A DNA stretch of 27,158 bases from Rikenellaceae bacterium (lineage in GTDB: Bacteria > Bacteroidota > Bacteroidia > Bacteroidales > UBA932). The notes beneath the pieces are model-generated. The model ran no database searches and was not told where the DNA came from. It was given only the letters and a program-made list of their open reading frames with translations. The stretch spans positions 1-27,158 of the forward strand of contig CAAGNP010000020.1 in assembly GCA_900771335.1 (NCBI GenBank), written 5' to 3'. This document shows positions 1 to 7,320 of the stretch, piece by piece. The stretch's first letter is position 1. The number at the start of each line of letters is the position of its first letter. The position numbers and the translations under genes were made by a program.

Positions 1-2
1 AG

Positions 3-527
3 GAGTGGTTTATCTCAGATTATACATTTAGAGAAAAGTTGACAGGAGAGGTGGTTTGTGATACAATTTCTCTTATCTTTGTGGAACTGAAGAGGTTTGA
101 TAAGCGGTTGGAAGATTGTCGTAATATCATAGATAAGTGGTGTTACGCTTTGAAGTATATGAGTAAACTTGATAGTTTGCCCACCGGACTAAGAAAGAGC
201 GTCTTTCAGAGGCTCTTCCAGGCCGCGGAGATCGCACAGTTCAGTCCAGAGAAACGTGAAAAATATGAACACGATATGATAACCGAACGAGATGAAATAA
301 ATATTCACCGCACAGCAGAGCAAAAAGCCAGAGCTGAGGGAGTAGCCGAGGGGATGGCAAAAGGAAAAGCCGAAGGAAGAGCAGAAGGAAGAGCGGAAGG
401 CCGAAAAGAGGGCTTGCTTGAGGTGGCTAAGAGTCTGCTTGCCAGTGGTATGTCACTTAGTGATGTGACTAGGCATACAAGTCTTTCTGAAGCAGAGATC
501 GAAGCATTGTTCAGGTCGCAGGGATAG
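3..527 (+). CDS. Rpn family nuclease/putative transposase, 3' part (start outside window)
   Basis: The reading frame is open from base 3, so the true start lies upstream of the window; the TTG at 39 is not a credible start. The opening residues (SDYTFREKLTGEVV) match the end of the PD-(D/E)XK nuclease core of Rpn (recombination-promoting nuclease) proteins, where the usual text is a YxxREKxTG stretch followed by an 'F(I/V)EL' strand. After a helical middle (LFQAAEIAQFSPEKREKYE) comes a low-complexity charged stretch of AEG/GRAEGR repeats (about bases 330-415), then a short helical tail (SLSDVTRHTSLSEAEIEAL) typical of the family. Family members are linked to DNA cleavage, recA-independent recombination and, in E. 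coli, phage defence. The catalytic D/E residues lie outside the window, so activity cannot be judged. Two partial copies of its tail follow. Confidence 0.85.
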   Translation, partial: EWFISDYTFREKLTGEVVCDTISLIFVELKRFDKRLEDCRNIIDKWCYALKYMSKLDSLPTGLRKSVFQRLFQAAEIAQFSPEKREKYEHDMITERDEINIHRTAEQKARAEGVAEGMAKGKAEGRAEGRAEGRKEGLLEVAKSLLASGMSLSDVTRHTSLSEAEIEALFRSQG

Positions 528-544
528 ATGCAATTACCAGATAA

Positions 545-850
545 CTCTTCCAGGCCGCGGAGATCGACCAATTCAGTCCTGAGAAACGTGAAAAATATGA
601 GCACGATATGATAACAGAGAGAGATGAAATCAACATACGTCGCACAGCTGAACAGAAAGCCAGAGCCGAAGGAGTAGCCGAGGGGATGGCAAAAGGAAAA
701 GCCGAAGGAAGGGCAGAAGGCCGAGATGAGGGTAGGAAAGAAGGCTTGCTTGAGGTGGCTAAAAAGATGCTATCCAAGGGGGTATCTATTAGTGATGTAG
801 TAGATTTTACCGGCCTAACAGAATCAGAAGTAGTTGCCTTGTTAGGATAG
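545..850 (+). pseudogene. Duplicated C-terminal tail of the Rpn gene (stand-alone 80-codon ORF 608-850)
   Basis: Starting at CTCTTCCAGG (545, matching 213 in the preceding gene) the sequence repeats the 3' end of the Rpn gene: LFQAAEIDQFSPEKREKYE, the charged AEG/GR repeats and a tail ending in VVALLG. An in-frame TAA (542-544) immediately precedes the copy, so it cannot be a continuation of the first gene. An ATG at 608 opens an uninterrupted 80-codon ORF; the equivalent ATG exists in the first copy at 276. The nuclease core is absent. It is either a remnant of tandem duplication or a small protein made of the tail alone. The frame is intact, which is unusual for simple debris. Confidence 0.7.
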
Positions 851-1007
851 CTCTTCCAGGCTGCAGAGATCGCACAGTTCAGCCCAGAAGAGAAACAAAT
901 GAAGTATGTCTGGAGTGGTTGTCTCCAGACATATCTGTCTTACATATGCCGAGATGGTTAGTATATGCTGAAATAGTTTTACATATGCCGAGGTAGTTGC
1001 CTTATAA
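851..1007 (+). pseudogene. Third, internally deleted copy of the Rpn tail
   Basis: A third copy begins at CTCTTCCAGG (851-860), directly after the TAG of copy two, and runs LFQAAEIAQFSPE before diverging near 895. The far end of the tail reappears at 990-1007 as codons for EVVAL and a stop, matching the end of copy two (EVVALLG). Between these lies unrelated sequence with a short direct repeat, TTACATATGCCGAG, at about 940 and 979. This is a decayed remnant with no coding role evident. It abuts the stop codon of the convergent dehydrogenase gene. Confidence 0.6.
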
Positions 1008-1769
1008 TTACGGCCTCAATCCTGAGCCACCCTGAAGAGAGATGGTCTCACCTGTGATGTAGGAGGCATCATCTGAAGCGAGAAAGACAGCCACTCGACC
1101 GATATCTTCCATTGGGTCGGCAAATCGGCCCAGAGGGATCCCCTGGATGGTCCTCTCAAACAGCTCAGGATAATTCTCTTTCCATTCACGAAGGCTCTCT
1201 GTCATTGCCAGAGGCGCAATCATATTGACCCTGATTCCGTCTGGTCCCCATTCTGTAGCAGCCACACGTGACAGGCCGCGGATCCCCTCTTTAGCAGCAG
1301 CATAGGAGCTCTGGCCCGGCTTTCCGAAGAGGCCTGCCCCCGAAGCGAAATTGATGACCGAGCCGCGTGTCTCTTTCAGATGAGGATAGGCCTCACGCAT
1401 ATAAAAGAAGGTTGCGTACAGACCGGAGTTGATGGCCAGATCGATATCCTTTTTTGTGTGCTCTATAAGGGGAAGCCCCGATGAGGAGGCCTGTGCATTG
1501 TTTATGAGGGTATTGATCTTGCCGAATTTCTCGATTGTCTGACTGATAACTCCCTTAATCTGCTCTTCGTCTGCCCCATCAGCCACTATGGCGAGCACCT
1601 CCACACCATACTGATCTTCAAGTTTTTTCTTAGCCTCTATAAGTCTGGACTCTGTCCTACCTGTGATAACAATATTTGATCCCTCTCTAGCGAATGCTGA
1701 TGCCAATCCGAAGCCGATACCTTTCCCGCCGCCGGTGATGAGGGTTACATTTTTCTCTAGTCTCTTCAT
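1008..1769 (-). CDS. SDR family NAD(P)-dependent oxidoreductase
   Basis: A 253-aa classical short-chain dehydrogenase/reductase, the usual length for the family. The Rossmann nucleotide-binding motif TGGGKGIG is at residues 12-19, the NNA structural motif at 90-92, and the catalytic Ser143 (FASGAG) plus Y156-x3-K160 (YAAAK) complete the active site. The C-terminus has the FLASDDASYITGETI stretch seen in cofactor-dependent reductases of this type. The protein should be cytoplasmic and reduce or oxidise a carbonyl/hydroxyl substrate with NAD(P)(H); the substrate cannot be read from sequence. NNAQ replaces the commoner NNAG, a mild variation. It lies 79 bp downstream of the HD-domain gene on the same strand and may be co-transcribed. 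Its stop abuts the Rpn tail debris. Confidence 0.9.
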   Translation of the reverse strand: MKRLEKNVTLITGGGKGIGFGLASAFAREGSNIVITGRTESRLIEAKKKLEDQYGVEVLAIVADGADEEQIKGVISQTIEKFGKINTLINNAQASSSGLPLIEHTKKDIDLAINSGLYATFFYMREAYPHLKETRGSVINFASGAGLFGKPGQSSYAAAKEGIRGLSRVAATEWGPDGIRVNMIAPLAMTESLREWKENYPELFERTIQGIPLGRFADPMEDIGRVAVFLASDDASYITGETISLQGGSGLRP

Positions 1770-1848
1770 ATCTTTTTCTTTTTCTTGAAAAAGATAGATA
1801 CAAAAACCGTGCTAGAAATTTTTCCAAACGAAAAAATTGCCAAAGTTT

Positions 1849-2469
1849 CTATGGTTGCTCTTCATCAAATATGCGGTCGAAGATCTGGCGGAGGCGGCTG
1901 CGGTCGCGTATTATTGAGCGGAGCTCTTCGAGTCGGGCGGCGTTGGGGGATTCAGGGATCCAGAGGCGGAGGTACCCTCCCTCGGCATATTTCTCGAGAA
2001 GGTGCTCCACGGTCCTCTCCCAGTGCCCTTCGATATCGAGCTCGGGGTAGTTCGAGAGGCCGTACTGGATGGTGCGGCGGATGATTTTCAGCGGGTCAAT
2101 AACCCTGTCTGCCTCCGCGAGGATCTTCCCGTAGATGGTGCGGGGCCCCTGCCGGTTCGAGGCTCGATGGTCCTCTGCCGCTTGCGCAATGGTCTCGATC
2201 TCCTCTTCGGAGAACCATTGCCTCAGGCGGGAGTCCTCCCGGACAATGCGGCCGGAGGCCAAATGGTGCACTTCGCGCCCCTCCACCAGTCCGGTGTCGT
2301 GGTATGCAGCGGCGGTATAGATTATGGAGGGGTCCACTTCGTAGTGGGATGCAAGTTCGAGCCCCTGGGCAATAACTGTTTCGACGTGGTCGCGGCGGTG
2401 CGCCTTGTCGAAATGGTCGTAGCGGGGAATTATCTCTTTTTCTATGTACTCTATCAATCCTTTATTCAT
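1849..2469 (-). CDS. HD-domain phosphohydrolase
   Basis: A 206-aa protein when started at the ATG complementary to 2467-2469. An upstream extension of the frame (to 2706) was rejected because it reads through the promoter and the inversion site of the neighbouring locus and has no family resemblance. The HD metal-binding residues are visible: H28 (RRDHVE), the H57-D58 doublet (AYHDTGL), and D121 in EADRVID. The family hydrolyses phosphate esters, often of nucleotides, with a divalent metal; the substrate here is unknown. The gene points away from the fimbrial locus, and the SDR gene follows. Its last 216 bases (1849-2064) recur in inverted orientation at 13247-13459, and a decayed full-length relative lies at 17240-17700. 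Confidence 0.85.
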   Translation of the reverse strand: MNKGLIEYIEKEIIPRYDHFDKAHRRDHVETVIAQGLELASHYEVDPSIIYTAAAYHDTGLVEGREVHHLASGRIVREDSRLRQWFSEEEIETIAQAAEDHRASNRQGPRTIYGKILAEADRVIDPLKIIRRTIQYGLSNYPELDIEGHWERTVEHLLEKYAEGGYLRLWIPESPNAARLEELRSIIRDRSRLRQIFDRIFDEEQP

Positions 2470-2536
2470 GCAACGAAGGTATTTATTTTTTGATGAAATT
2501 GTTATCAATGTGTAAGAAATTTTTGTCAAAAAGTTC

Positions 2537-2567
2537 TTTGATATAGGATCAAAAACTTTTAATTTTG
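2537..2567 (+). promoter_or_regulatory. Bacteroides-type promoter pointing into the invertible segment
   Basis: TTTG (2537-2540) and TAATTTTG (2560-2567) are separated by 19 bases, a full match to the Bacteroidota sigma-ABfr consensus (TTTG, then TAnnTTTG). Transcription would start near 2574, about 11 bases before the left inverted repeat. The promoter sits outside the invertible segment, so it does not move on inversion. In the sequenced orientation it runs antisense to the 2580-3200 ORF; in the flipped orientation it would drive the restored fusion gene with a leader of about 50 bases. Confidence 0.75.
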
Positions 2568-2579
2568 TTGATTGATTTA

Positions 2580-3200
2580 TTATTTCTCTTCGCAAGAGAA
2601 GGATATCTCCGGCTTGGAATAGATTATGCAGATGGCAGAATTGCGAAGTTCTCGATAGTGAGTCCCAAGAAGGTATCTGTAGATGGGAAGTTGCTCCATG
2701 CGCCACTTTTGGGTCCCTACATTTACATCCGAATCAATAATGGCGAGTGCCCTCTCTTTCTGTTTATCGCTTATAAGTGTATCAGCCTCAATAAGGGCTC
2801 TGAGATCATCCCAAGCCTCACCCTCGCTTCTCATCTTAAGCAGAGGGACCACATCTGGACGCTGGCGGGCGATCCAGTCTTTCATCGAAGATGCACGTCT
2901 TTTGGAGAGTTTTATATTGTGTTCATATACACCCTCAGGTGATGACTTCGAGACCACTACGATAGAGTCTATGAAGTCTATCCCCATCCTGTCCACCTCA
3001 TCCAACATCCTGGCTACTGTCTGACCGTTGGCCCTGAAATAGGGATTGAAGTTAGATTTGTCAAACTGGAAATAGACTTTAAACTCCTGAGACTCTGATT
3101 TATAGATCACGGTATCCTGTGCATATACTGCATCGGTCACTCCACAGATAAAGAGGAGAAATGTCAGAATAAACCATCTTCTAATATCGTCAGAATCCAT
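2580..3200 (-). CDS. N-terminal half of an OmpA-like/DUF3575 outer-membrane protein, inverted away from its C-terminal half
   Basis: A 206-aa ORF with a signal peptide (hydrophobic residues 9-22, likely cleavage after VYA at 24-26) followed by an OmpA-like domain. That domain includes an FQFDKSNFNP strand and the SPEGVYEHNIKLSKRRA motif, which corresponds to the 'SPEG...N..L...RA' signature at the N-terminus of Bacteroidales DUF3575 proteins. It ends with a terminal RELRNSAICIIY strand and then stops abruptly six codons into what should be a linker. There is no beta-barrel domain. The barrel is encoded just across the right inverted repeat on the other strand, so this is best read as half of a gene split by DNA inversion. 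No convincing promoter serves it in this orientation. In the joined form the protein would be exported and placed in the outer membrane. Confidence 0.8.
   Translation of the reverse strand: MDSDDIRRWFILTFLLFICGVTDAVYAQDTVIYKSESQEFKVYFQFDKSNFNPYFRANGQTVARMLDEVDRMGIDFIDSIVVVSKSSPEGVYEHNIKLSKRRASSMKDWIARQRPDVVPLLKMRSEGEAWDDLRALIEADTLISDKQKERALAIIDSDVNVGTQKWRMEQLPIYRYLLGTHYRELRNSAICIIYSKPEISFSCEEK
2585..2599 (+). repeat. Left inverted repeat of the invertible segment
   Basis: TCTCTTCGCAAGAGA. It overlaps the last codons (SCEE) of the minus-strand OmpA-like ORF, whose frame is closed by a TAA only five bases outside the repeat (2580-2582). Confidence 0.85.
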
Positions 3201-3227
3201 TTTACTTTACTTAAAGAATCTATTATG

Positions 3228-3242
3228 TCTCTTGCGAAGAGA
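3228..3242 (-). repeat. Right inverted repeat of the invertible segment
   Basis: TCTCTTGCGAAGAGA, the exact reverse complement of 2585-2599. Its last base is the A of the ATG that opens the DUF3575 ORF at 3242, so the present start codon is created by the recombination site itself. Confidence 0.85.
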
Positions 3243-3865
3243 TGGAATATGAGGAGATTGTTGTCGAGGAGATGGAGCCTCTTAAGATAGATACCATCAG
3301 GGTTGAGCCGATGGAGTACGGAAAGAAGGAACTATTCTTTGTAAGGACAAACTTCCTGGTACCGCTGCTGAACATCGGTGCGGAGGTCCCTATCGGAAAC
3401 CGTTGGTCGGTGGCTGCAGATTATTACTTCCCATGGTTCTTCAGGGAGGAGACACATGAAAGATGCTTCCAGGCTCTTGCGTGGAACCTCGAAGGTCGGT
3501 ACTGGTTCGGCAAGGAACGCAAAGTGGAGGACCGTCTCGAGGGACACTCGGTAGGACTTTTTGCAATGGGTGGATACTACGATCTGGAAAAGAATTTCAA
3601 GGGATACCAGGGTACATTCTACAATGTGGGCGTCGATTATCTGTATGCGCTTCCTGTTTTCAAGGACAAGCTCCACCTGGAGTTCTCTTTGGGAATGGGA
3701 TTTTTCATTTCACCTAAGGCACAGCCATATGATGTTTTCGAACCGGGTGGGCTTCCTTACAAAAAAGGATACACCGTAGACATCTCCAACTGGCTTGTCC
3801 CTAAAAAAGCCAGCATATCCATTGTAGTGCCGATTAAAGCCGGAGGAGGGGCGAAAAGAAGATGA
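3242..3865 (+). CDS. C-terminal DUF3575 beta-barrel half of the split outer-membrane protein
   Basis: A 207-aa ORF that begins with an acidic, proline-containing linker (EEIVVEEMEPLKIDTIRVEP) rather than a signal peptide. It continues into a DUF3575 domain: the VRTNFLVPLLNIGAEVPIGN start, the aromatic YYFPWFF and EGRYWFG strands, and a final SISIVVPI strand. DUF3575 proteins are outer-membrane barrel proteins commonly encoded ahead of fimbrillin genes. Without a signal sequence the product of the present orientation could not reach the envelope. Inversion of 2585-3242 would supply signal peptide and OmpA-like domain in frame. The stop codon overlaps the next gene's start (ATGA at 3862-3865), which points to translational coupling. 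Confidence 0.85.
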   Translation: MEYEEIVVEEMEPLKIDTIRVEPMEYGKKELFFVRTNFLVPLLNIGAEVPIGNRWSVAADYYFPWFFREETHERCFQALAWNLEGRYWFGKERKVEDRLEGHSVGLFAMGGYYDLEKNFKGYQGTFYNVGVDYLYALPVFKDKLHLEFSLGMGFFISPKAQPYDVFEPGGLPYKKGYTVDISNWLVPKKASISIVVPIKAGGGAKRR

Positions 3866-4908
3866 GAGGGAGAGTGATGGCCATAATCAGGAGCATTGCC
3901 GTAGGCATAATGGTAGCGCTTTCAGCGTGGAGCTGCCAGAGGATTGAGCTGTATGAGCTCACTACTGAGGTGGAATTCCATCTTGATCTTGATCTATCTA
4001 TCAAGCAAAATATCAATATGGCAATAGCCACCGATGTGGCATCTGAGTTCGGCTCCAAAATCACCGGTACTATGCCCCAATATATGGAGGTGCTCTTCTA
4101 TGACCCGGTGACCCACGATTTGGTGTCGTCGCATATTCTCCCTGCGGAGGGTGGCAATATCCGTATTGCCCCGGGCGAATACAATATGGTGGCCTACAAT
4201 TTCGGCACTGAATCGACTCAGGTGGAGAATATCGGCCATTATGAAGATGCTACTGCATTCACCAGTGATATTACCAAAGTTATGGAGGGCAAATTCAAGG
4301 CCAAGGTGACCAATTCATCCACCGATGGGACCAAAGGTGAGACCAAGGGGTATGAGGATGACCCTATAATATATGAACCGGATCATCTGTATGTCGCCAA
4401 GGAGGACAGAGTGGTAATCCCATCCTTCGAAGGGAGGGACCAAAGTATCGAGCTGTACACCACAGCCAGCACTATCCTCGATGTATACAGCCTTGAGGTG
4501 ATCGGGGTAAAAGGGTGCGAGAACGTGCAGAAGGTGGAGGCATTTGTTACAGGACAGATTAAGGAGACGTACTTTGCTCAGGACCTCAGGGGTTCCGATC
4601 CTGCGACAATGTATATCGACGACTTCAGGGTAGATAAGGAAAACGGACGTTTCTATACAGTGTTTGGCACATTCGGCAAACTCGCCGGGGCAGATAACCA
4701 TATTTACCTTGATATCACAGTGACCAATGCTGATGGCGGACAGTACCGATATATTTACGATGTGACAGACCAGTTTGAGAAGGATGGAAACAGCAAACTC
4801 GTGGTGTATGATGAGATCGATGTCCCAGCCGGTGAGGTCGGCGGTGGTGGCCTGGCACCCGAAGTGGGAGAATGGGATGAAGAGACGGTAGAGGTGCCGC
4901 TGATGTAA
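3862..4908 (+). CDS. DUF5119-family fimbrial lipoprotein
   Basis: A 348-aa protein with a lipoprotein signal peptide ending in the lipobox AWSC (Cys25). The body is a beta-rich fold (YMEVLFYDP, GEYNMVAYNFGTE, LDVYSLEVIGVKG, IYLDITVTNADG) resembling DUF5119 proteins found at this position, upstream of fimbrillins, in Bacteroides. It ends with an acidic stretch and a hydrophobic VEVPL terminus. The likely role is an outer-membrane-linked anchor or assembly partner of the fimbria; that is inferred from family and position. The start overlaps the preceding stop by 4 bases. An in-frame ATG at 3877 (MAIIRS...) is an equally good start. A 75-bp AT-rich gap follows before the major fimbrillin. Confidence 0.8.
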   Translation: MRGRVMAIIRSIAVGIMVALSAWSCQRIELYELTTEVEFHLDLDLSIKQNINMAIATDVASEFGSKITGTMPQYMEVLFYDPVTHDLVSSHILPAEGGNIRIAPGEYNMVAYNFGTESTQVENIGHYEDATAFTSDITKVMEGKFKAKVTNSSTDGTKGETKGYEDDPIIYEPDHLYVAKEDRVVIPSFEGRDQSIELYTTASTILDVYSLEVIGVKGCENVQKVEAFVTGQIKETYFAQDLRGSDPATMYIDDFRVDKENGRFYTVFGTFGKLAGADNHIYLDITVTNADGGQYRYIYDVTDQFEKDGNSKLVVYDEIDVPAGEVGGGGLAPEVGEWDEETVEVPLM

Positions 4909-4983
4909 AGACTTAAAAATAGGAATTGACAAGAAAATCAAATATAATATTAAAAATTATTAATAACTTTAAAGCTTAAGAAA

Positions 4984-6105
4984 ATGAAAAAGATTTTATT
5001 AATCGCAGCCAGTGCAATGATGGTATTTGCAAGCTGTACAAAAGTCAATGTCAACTATCCTGACAACGGCCAACCTCAAGAGATCGCGATGTTCGCAGTG
5101 AATAAAAAGGCTACAAAAGCAGCTGTAGTTGATAATGCCTTCCTGGTTGGTGACAATATGCGCGTATCAGCTTATCTTGCTTCTGTAGCAGGATCAACTC
5201 CTGCATCATACTTTGAAAATATTCTTTTCGCTAAAGGTACTTCTCCTGAAACTATGTGGGTAGCTGGTCAATATTGGCCAATATCTGCTGCAACATTAAA
5301 CTTTGTCGCTGTCACACAAAAAGGTGGAGGAGTTGAATTGGATGCTAGTAAAATAGTGTGGACAAATACCTCTGGAGAAGAAAAATTCACTGTAACAGTG
5401 GATTATAACACAGCTGCTAATGCTGAAGCTAGTCAAGCTGTAGAACAAACAATAGCTCAGTCTGATATTATGTACGCTTATAATAGGGCGTCTAATAAAG
5501 GCGATGGCACCGCTCCTGGTGCTGTAGGTTTAGTGTTCAAACACGCCCTTGCATGGATCAACTTTGCATTCAGATCAAATGTGACTACTGAAGAAACACT
5601 TGTCATCAATTCTGTAGAACTGTTTGCGCCTTATAATGGTACCCTTACAGTAACCCCTGCAAATTATAAAGAAACTGACAATACAAGTAAACCTCTTTCT
5701 GTCACAGCTGCATGGACAAATCCTGCATTCTTAAATCTTAAAGTCACAAATCAGAGTAATGGCCTCGCTGCAGTTACAGATCTCGCCGATCAAGCCGAAT
5801 ATACTCCTTTCGGAAATGGTATGCTGGTAGTTCCTAATACAGTGGCATACACAGGAAATGATAAACCTTATTTTGTAATCAATTATTCGATAAAGCAAGG
5901 AACAGAGGTTAAGCCATATAGTTATAAACACGATTTATCAACTGTTGTTTGGGAAATGGGTAAGAAATATACCTACAATATCAACATTAACCTTCACGAG
6001 ATTAAGGTTAACCCTTCTGTTGAAGTTTGGGATAATAAAGATGAGAAAGGTACGGAAGAAACTACTGATGATGTAAACTGGGGCGCAGAAGTTCCTCTTG
6101 GCTAA
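4984..6105 (+). CDS. Fimbrillin family protein, probable major pilin
   Basis: A 373-aa lipoprotein precursor with lipobox FASC (Cys18). The fold signatures of fimbrillins are present: an N-terminal strand followed by KKATKAA, a central LVFKHALAWINFAF (the 'F.H....I.F' motif), a MLVVPNT strand, WEMGKKYTYNININL near the end, and a final VNPSVEVWD strand. Such subunits polymerise on the outer membrane after lipidation and proteolytic trimming. The gene stands apart: it has its own 75-bp AT-rich upstream gap, a hairpin behind it, and a more AT-rich codon choice (GCT, AAA, GTA, ACA) than the minor pilins, all consistent with the highly expressed shaft subunit. No full TTTG/TAnnTTTG promoter was found in the gap (TAACTTTA at 4964 is only partial). 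Confidence 0.85.
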   Translation: MKKILLIAASAMMVFASCTKVNVNYPDNGQPQEIAMFAVNKKATKAAVVDNAFLVGDNMRVSAYLASVAGSTPASYFENILFAKGTSPETMWVAGQYWPISAATLNFVAVTQKGGGVELDASKIVWTNTSGEEKFTVTVDYNTAANAEASQAVEQTIAQSDIMYAYNRASNKGDGTAPGAVGLVFKHALAWINFAFRSNVTTEETLVINSVELFAPYNGTLTVTPANYKETDNTSKPLSVTAAWTNPAFLNLKVTNQSNGLAAVTDLADQAEYTPFGNGMLVVPNTVAYTGNDKPYFVINYSIKQGTEVKPYSYKHDLSTVVWEMGKKYTYNININLHEIKVNPSVEVWDNKDEKGTEETTDDVNWGAEVPLG

Positions 6106-6128
6106 ATTTCTATAACCCTTAACTATAG

Positions 6129-6156
6129 CCCATTCGGACCTGACCGTCCGGGTGGG
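6129..6156 (+). other. RNA hairpin between major and minor fimbrillin genes
   Basis: CCCATTCGGAC (6129-6139) pairs with GTCCGGGTGGG (6146-6156) over 11 bases, including two G-U pairs, around a 6-base loop. No T-run follows, so it is not a standard intrinsic terminator. It may act as a 3' stabiliser of the major-pilin message or a partial stop that lowers expression of the genes behind it. Confidence 0.55.
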
Positions 6157-6185
6157 TGCCAATGAATTGACATGTGATATTATAA

Positions 6186-7319
6186 ATGAAAAGAGCCGCT
6201 ATATACTATCTGACACTTCTGATACCCACTCTGGCGATGCTGCTTTTGGCCTCGTGTGAGAAGTGGAGGGTGAGGGATGACAGGGAGATAACCCTTAATC
6301 CTATAACTTCTGCCCCTGTCGTGGGTACCAAGGCGCATTTGTATGAGAATCTGGATTCGTTGAAGAAGATGCCTTCCAACGACGAGGGTGGCTGGTATGG
6401 CTATGGTGGCTATTTTCACTTGGATGCCTATTATGATAAGGATGGTTCAGCTTCATCTGCCACTACTTCCCCATTTATCAACTCTGATGTAATCTATTTT
6501 ACCGATGGTGGTGACTGGAGATTCTATGAGCCTCCTGCAGGGAATCAGACGGAGGGTACTTTCCATCAGTACTATTGGCCGGTCAATGATGACAACTACT
6601 CCATCCACTTTTTTGCTTATGCTCCAAGGTATAAAGCGAATAATGATCAGGGCCACCTCTATCAGAAATATGTGACTGTGGATAATAGCGTCTTCCCGCC
6701 CTCTTTCTCTGTAACTATGCCTGTGAATGGTGCTGACCATAAGGATCTTGTGGAGTTTATGTATGCATACACAAACGAGCAGAAGGGGGATGGTGAGATG
6801 GTAAATCTCGAATTCAAGCACCCCTTTACAGCGATATATTTTACACTGAAGCAGGCGCATAGAAATCTCAAAATCCACACTATGTGGCTTAGGTATGTTT
6901 ATACAAGTGGGACATACACAAAAGACAATGATGGTCAGTGGAGTGTCAAATATGATGAAGATGGTACCGGTTATGATAAGGGAGATAATGAGGGTGAGAT
7001 GGTGTTTCATGTGAATAAAGTGATACCAAATGATATCAACTTTACCGGATTGATAGGTGGCCCATATCTGGTATTGCCCCAAACCACAGCCGGTAGAGTG
7101 AAATTTTATGTCCGCTACACCTGGGACCAGAACAATGATGAAGATACAAATGATGAGAATGAGGATGTCATCAGCTGTATAGATATCACCAATGTGTGGC
7201 AGGCAGGGTATAAATATACCTATAATCTGGATTTGGGTAACAGCCAGGAGGAGATCCTCTTCTATGTAGATGTGACCCCTTGGGACAAACTTTATGAATA
7301 CACGATTCCGATAGAGTAG
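6186..7319 (+). CDS. Fimbrillin family lipoprotein (minor pilin 1)
   Basis: A 377-aa lipoprotein with lipobox LASC (Cys24). Fimbrillin-type signatures: VVGTKAHLYENL after the signal, YYWPVNDDNYSIHFFAYAP (the 'YWP......FFAYAP' motif), LEFKHPFTAIYFTL, GGPYLVLPQT, WQAGYKYTYNLDLG and a final VTPWD. These define the two-domain beta-sandwich fimbrillin fold (Mfa-like_1). It is probably a minor or accessory subunit of the fimbria. It begins 80 bp behind the major pilin, past the hairpin at 6129-6156, and is followed after a single base by the next fimbrillin gene, so the two are in one transcript. Confidence 0.8.
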   Translation: MKRAAIYYLTLLIPTLAMLLLASCEKWRVRDDREITLNPITSAPVVGTKAHLYENLDSLKKMPSNDEGGWYGYGGYFHLDAYYDKDGSASSATTSPFINSDVIYFTDGGDWRFYEPPAGNQTEGTFHQYYWPVNDDNYSIHFFAYAPRYKANNDQGHLYQKYVTVDNSVFPPSFSVTMPVNGADHKDLVEFMYAYTNEQKGDGEMVNLEFKHPFTAIYFTLKQAHRNLKIHTMWLRYVYTSGTYTKDNDGQWSVKYDEDGTGYDKGDNEGEMVFHVNKVIPNDINFTGLIGGPYLVLPQTTAGRVKFYVRYTWDQNNDEDTNDENEDVISCIDITNVWQAGYKYTYNLDLGNSQEEILFYVDVTPWDKLYEYTIPIE

Positions 7320-7320
7320 T

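Larger units (their letters stand above)
2585..3242. other. Candidate invertible DNA segment (intragenic phase switch)
   Basis: Perfect 15-bp inverted repeats bound this 658-bp segment: TCTCTTCGCAAGAGA at 2585-2599 and its exact reverse complement at 3228-3242. Each repeat is itself near-palindromic (TCTCTT-CGC-AAGAGA), as expected of a site-specific recombinase target. The match stops exactly at 15 bases on both sides. The segment holds the minus-strand ORF with signal peptide and OmpA-like domain. On inversion the GAG codon (2586-2588) is followed by A plus T3243-G3244, so the frame passes straight into the ORF at 3242 with no stop. The joined frame encodes 205 + 207 residues. Confidence 0.8.

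Noticed and set aside
330..415. DNA tandem repeat within the Rpn gene
   Set aside because: The AEG/GR codon repetition is the normal charged linker of Rpn proteins and needs no separate DNA-level explanation.
2470..2706. N-terminal extension of the HD-domain ORF
   Set aside because: The extra 79 residues read through the promoter and an inverted repeat and look like random translation; the internal ATG at 2469 gives the normal family start.
4909..4983. Strong promoter before the major fimbrillin
   Set aside because: The gap is AT-rich, but only a partial TAACTTTA box was found and no TTTG at the proper distance, so it was not listed as a feature.
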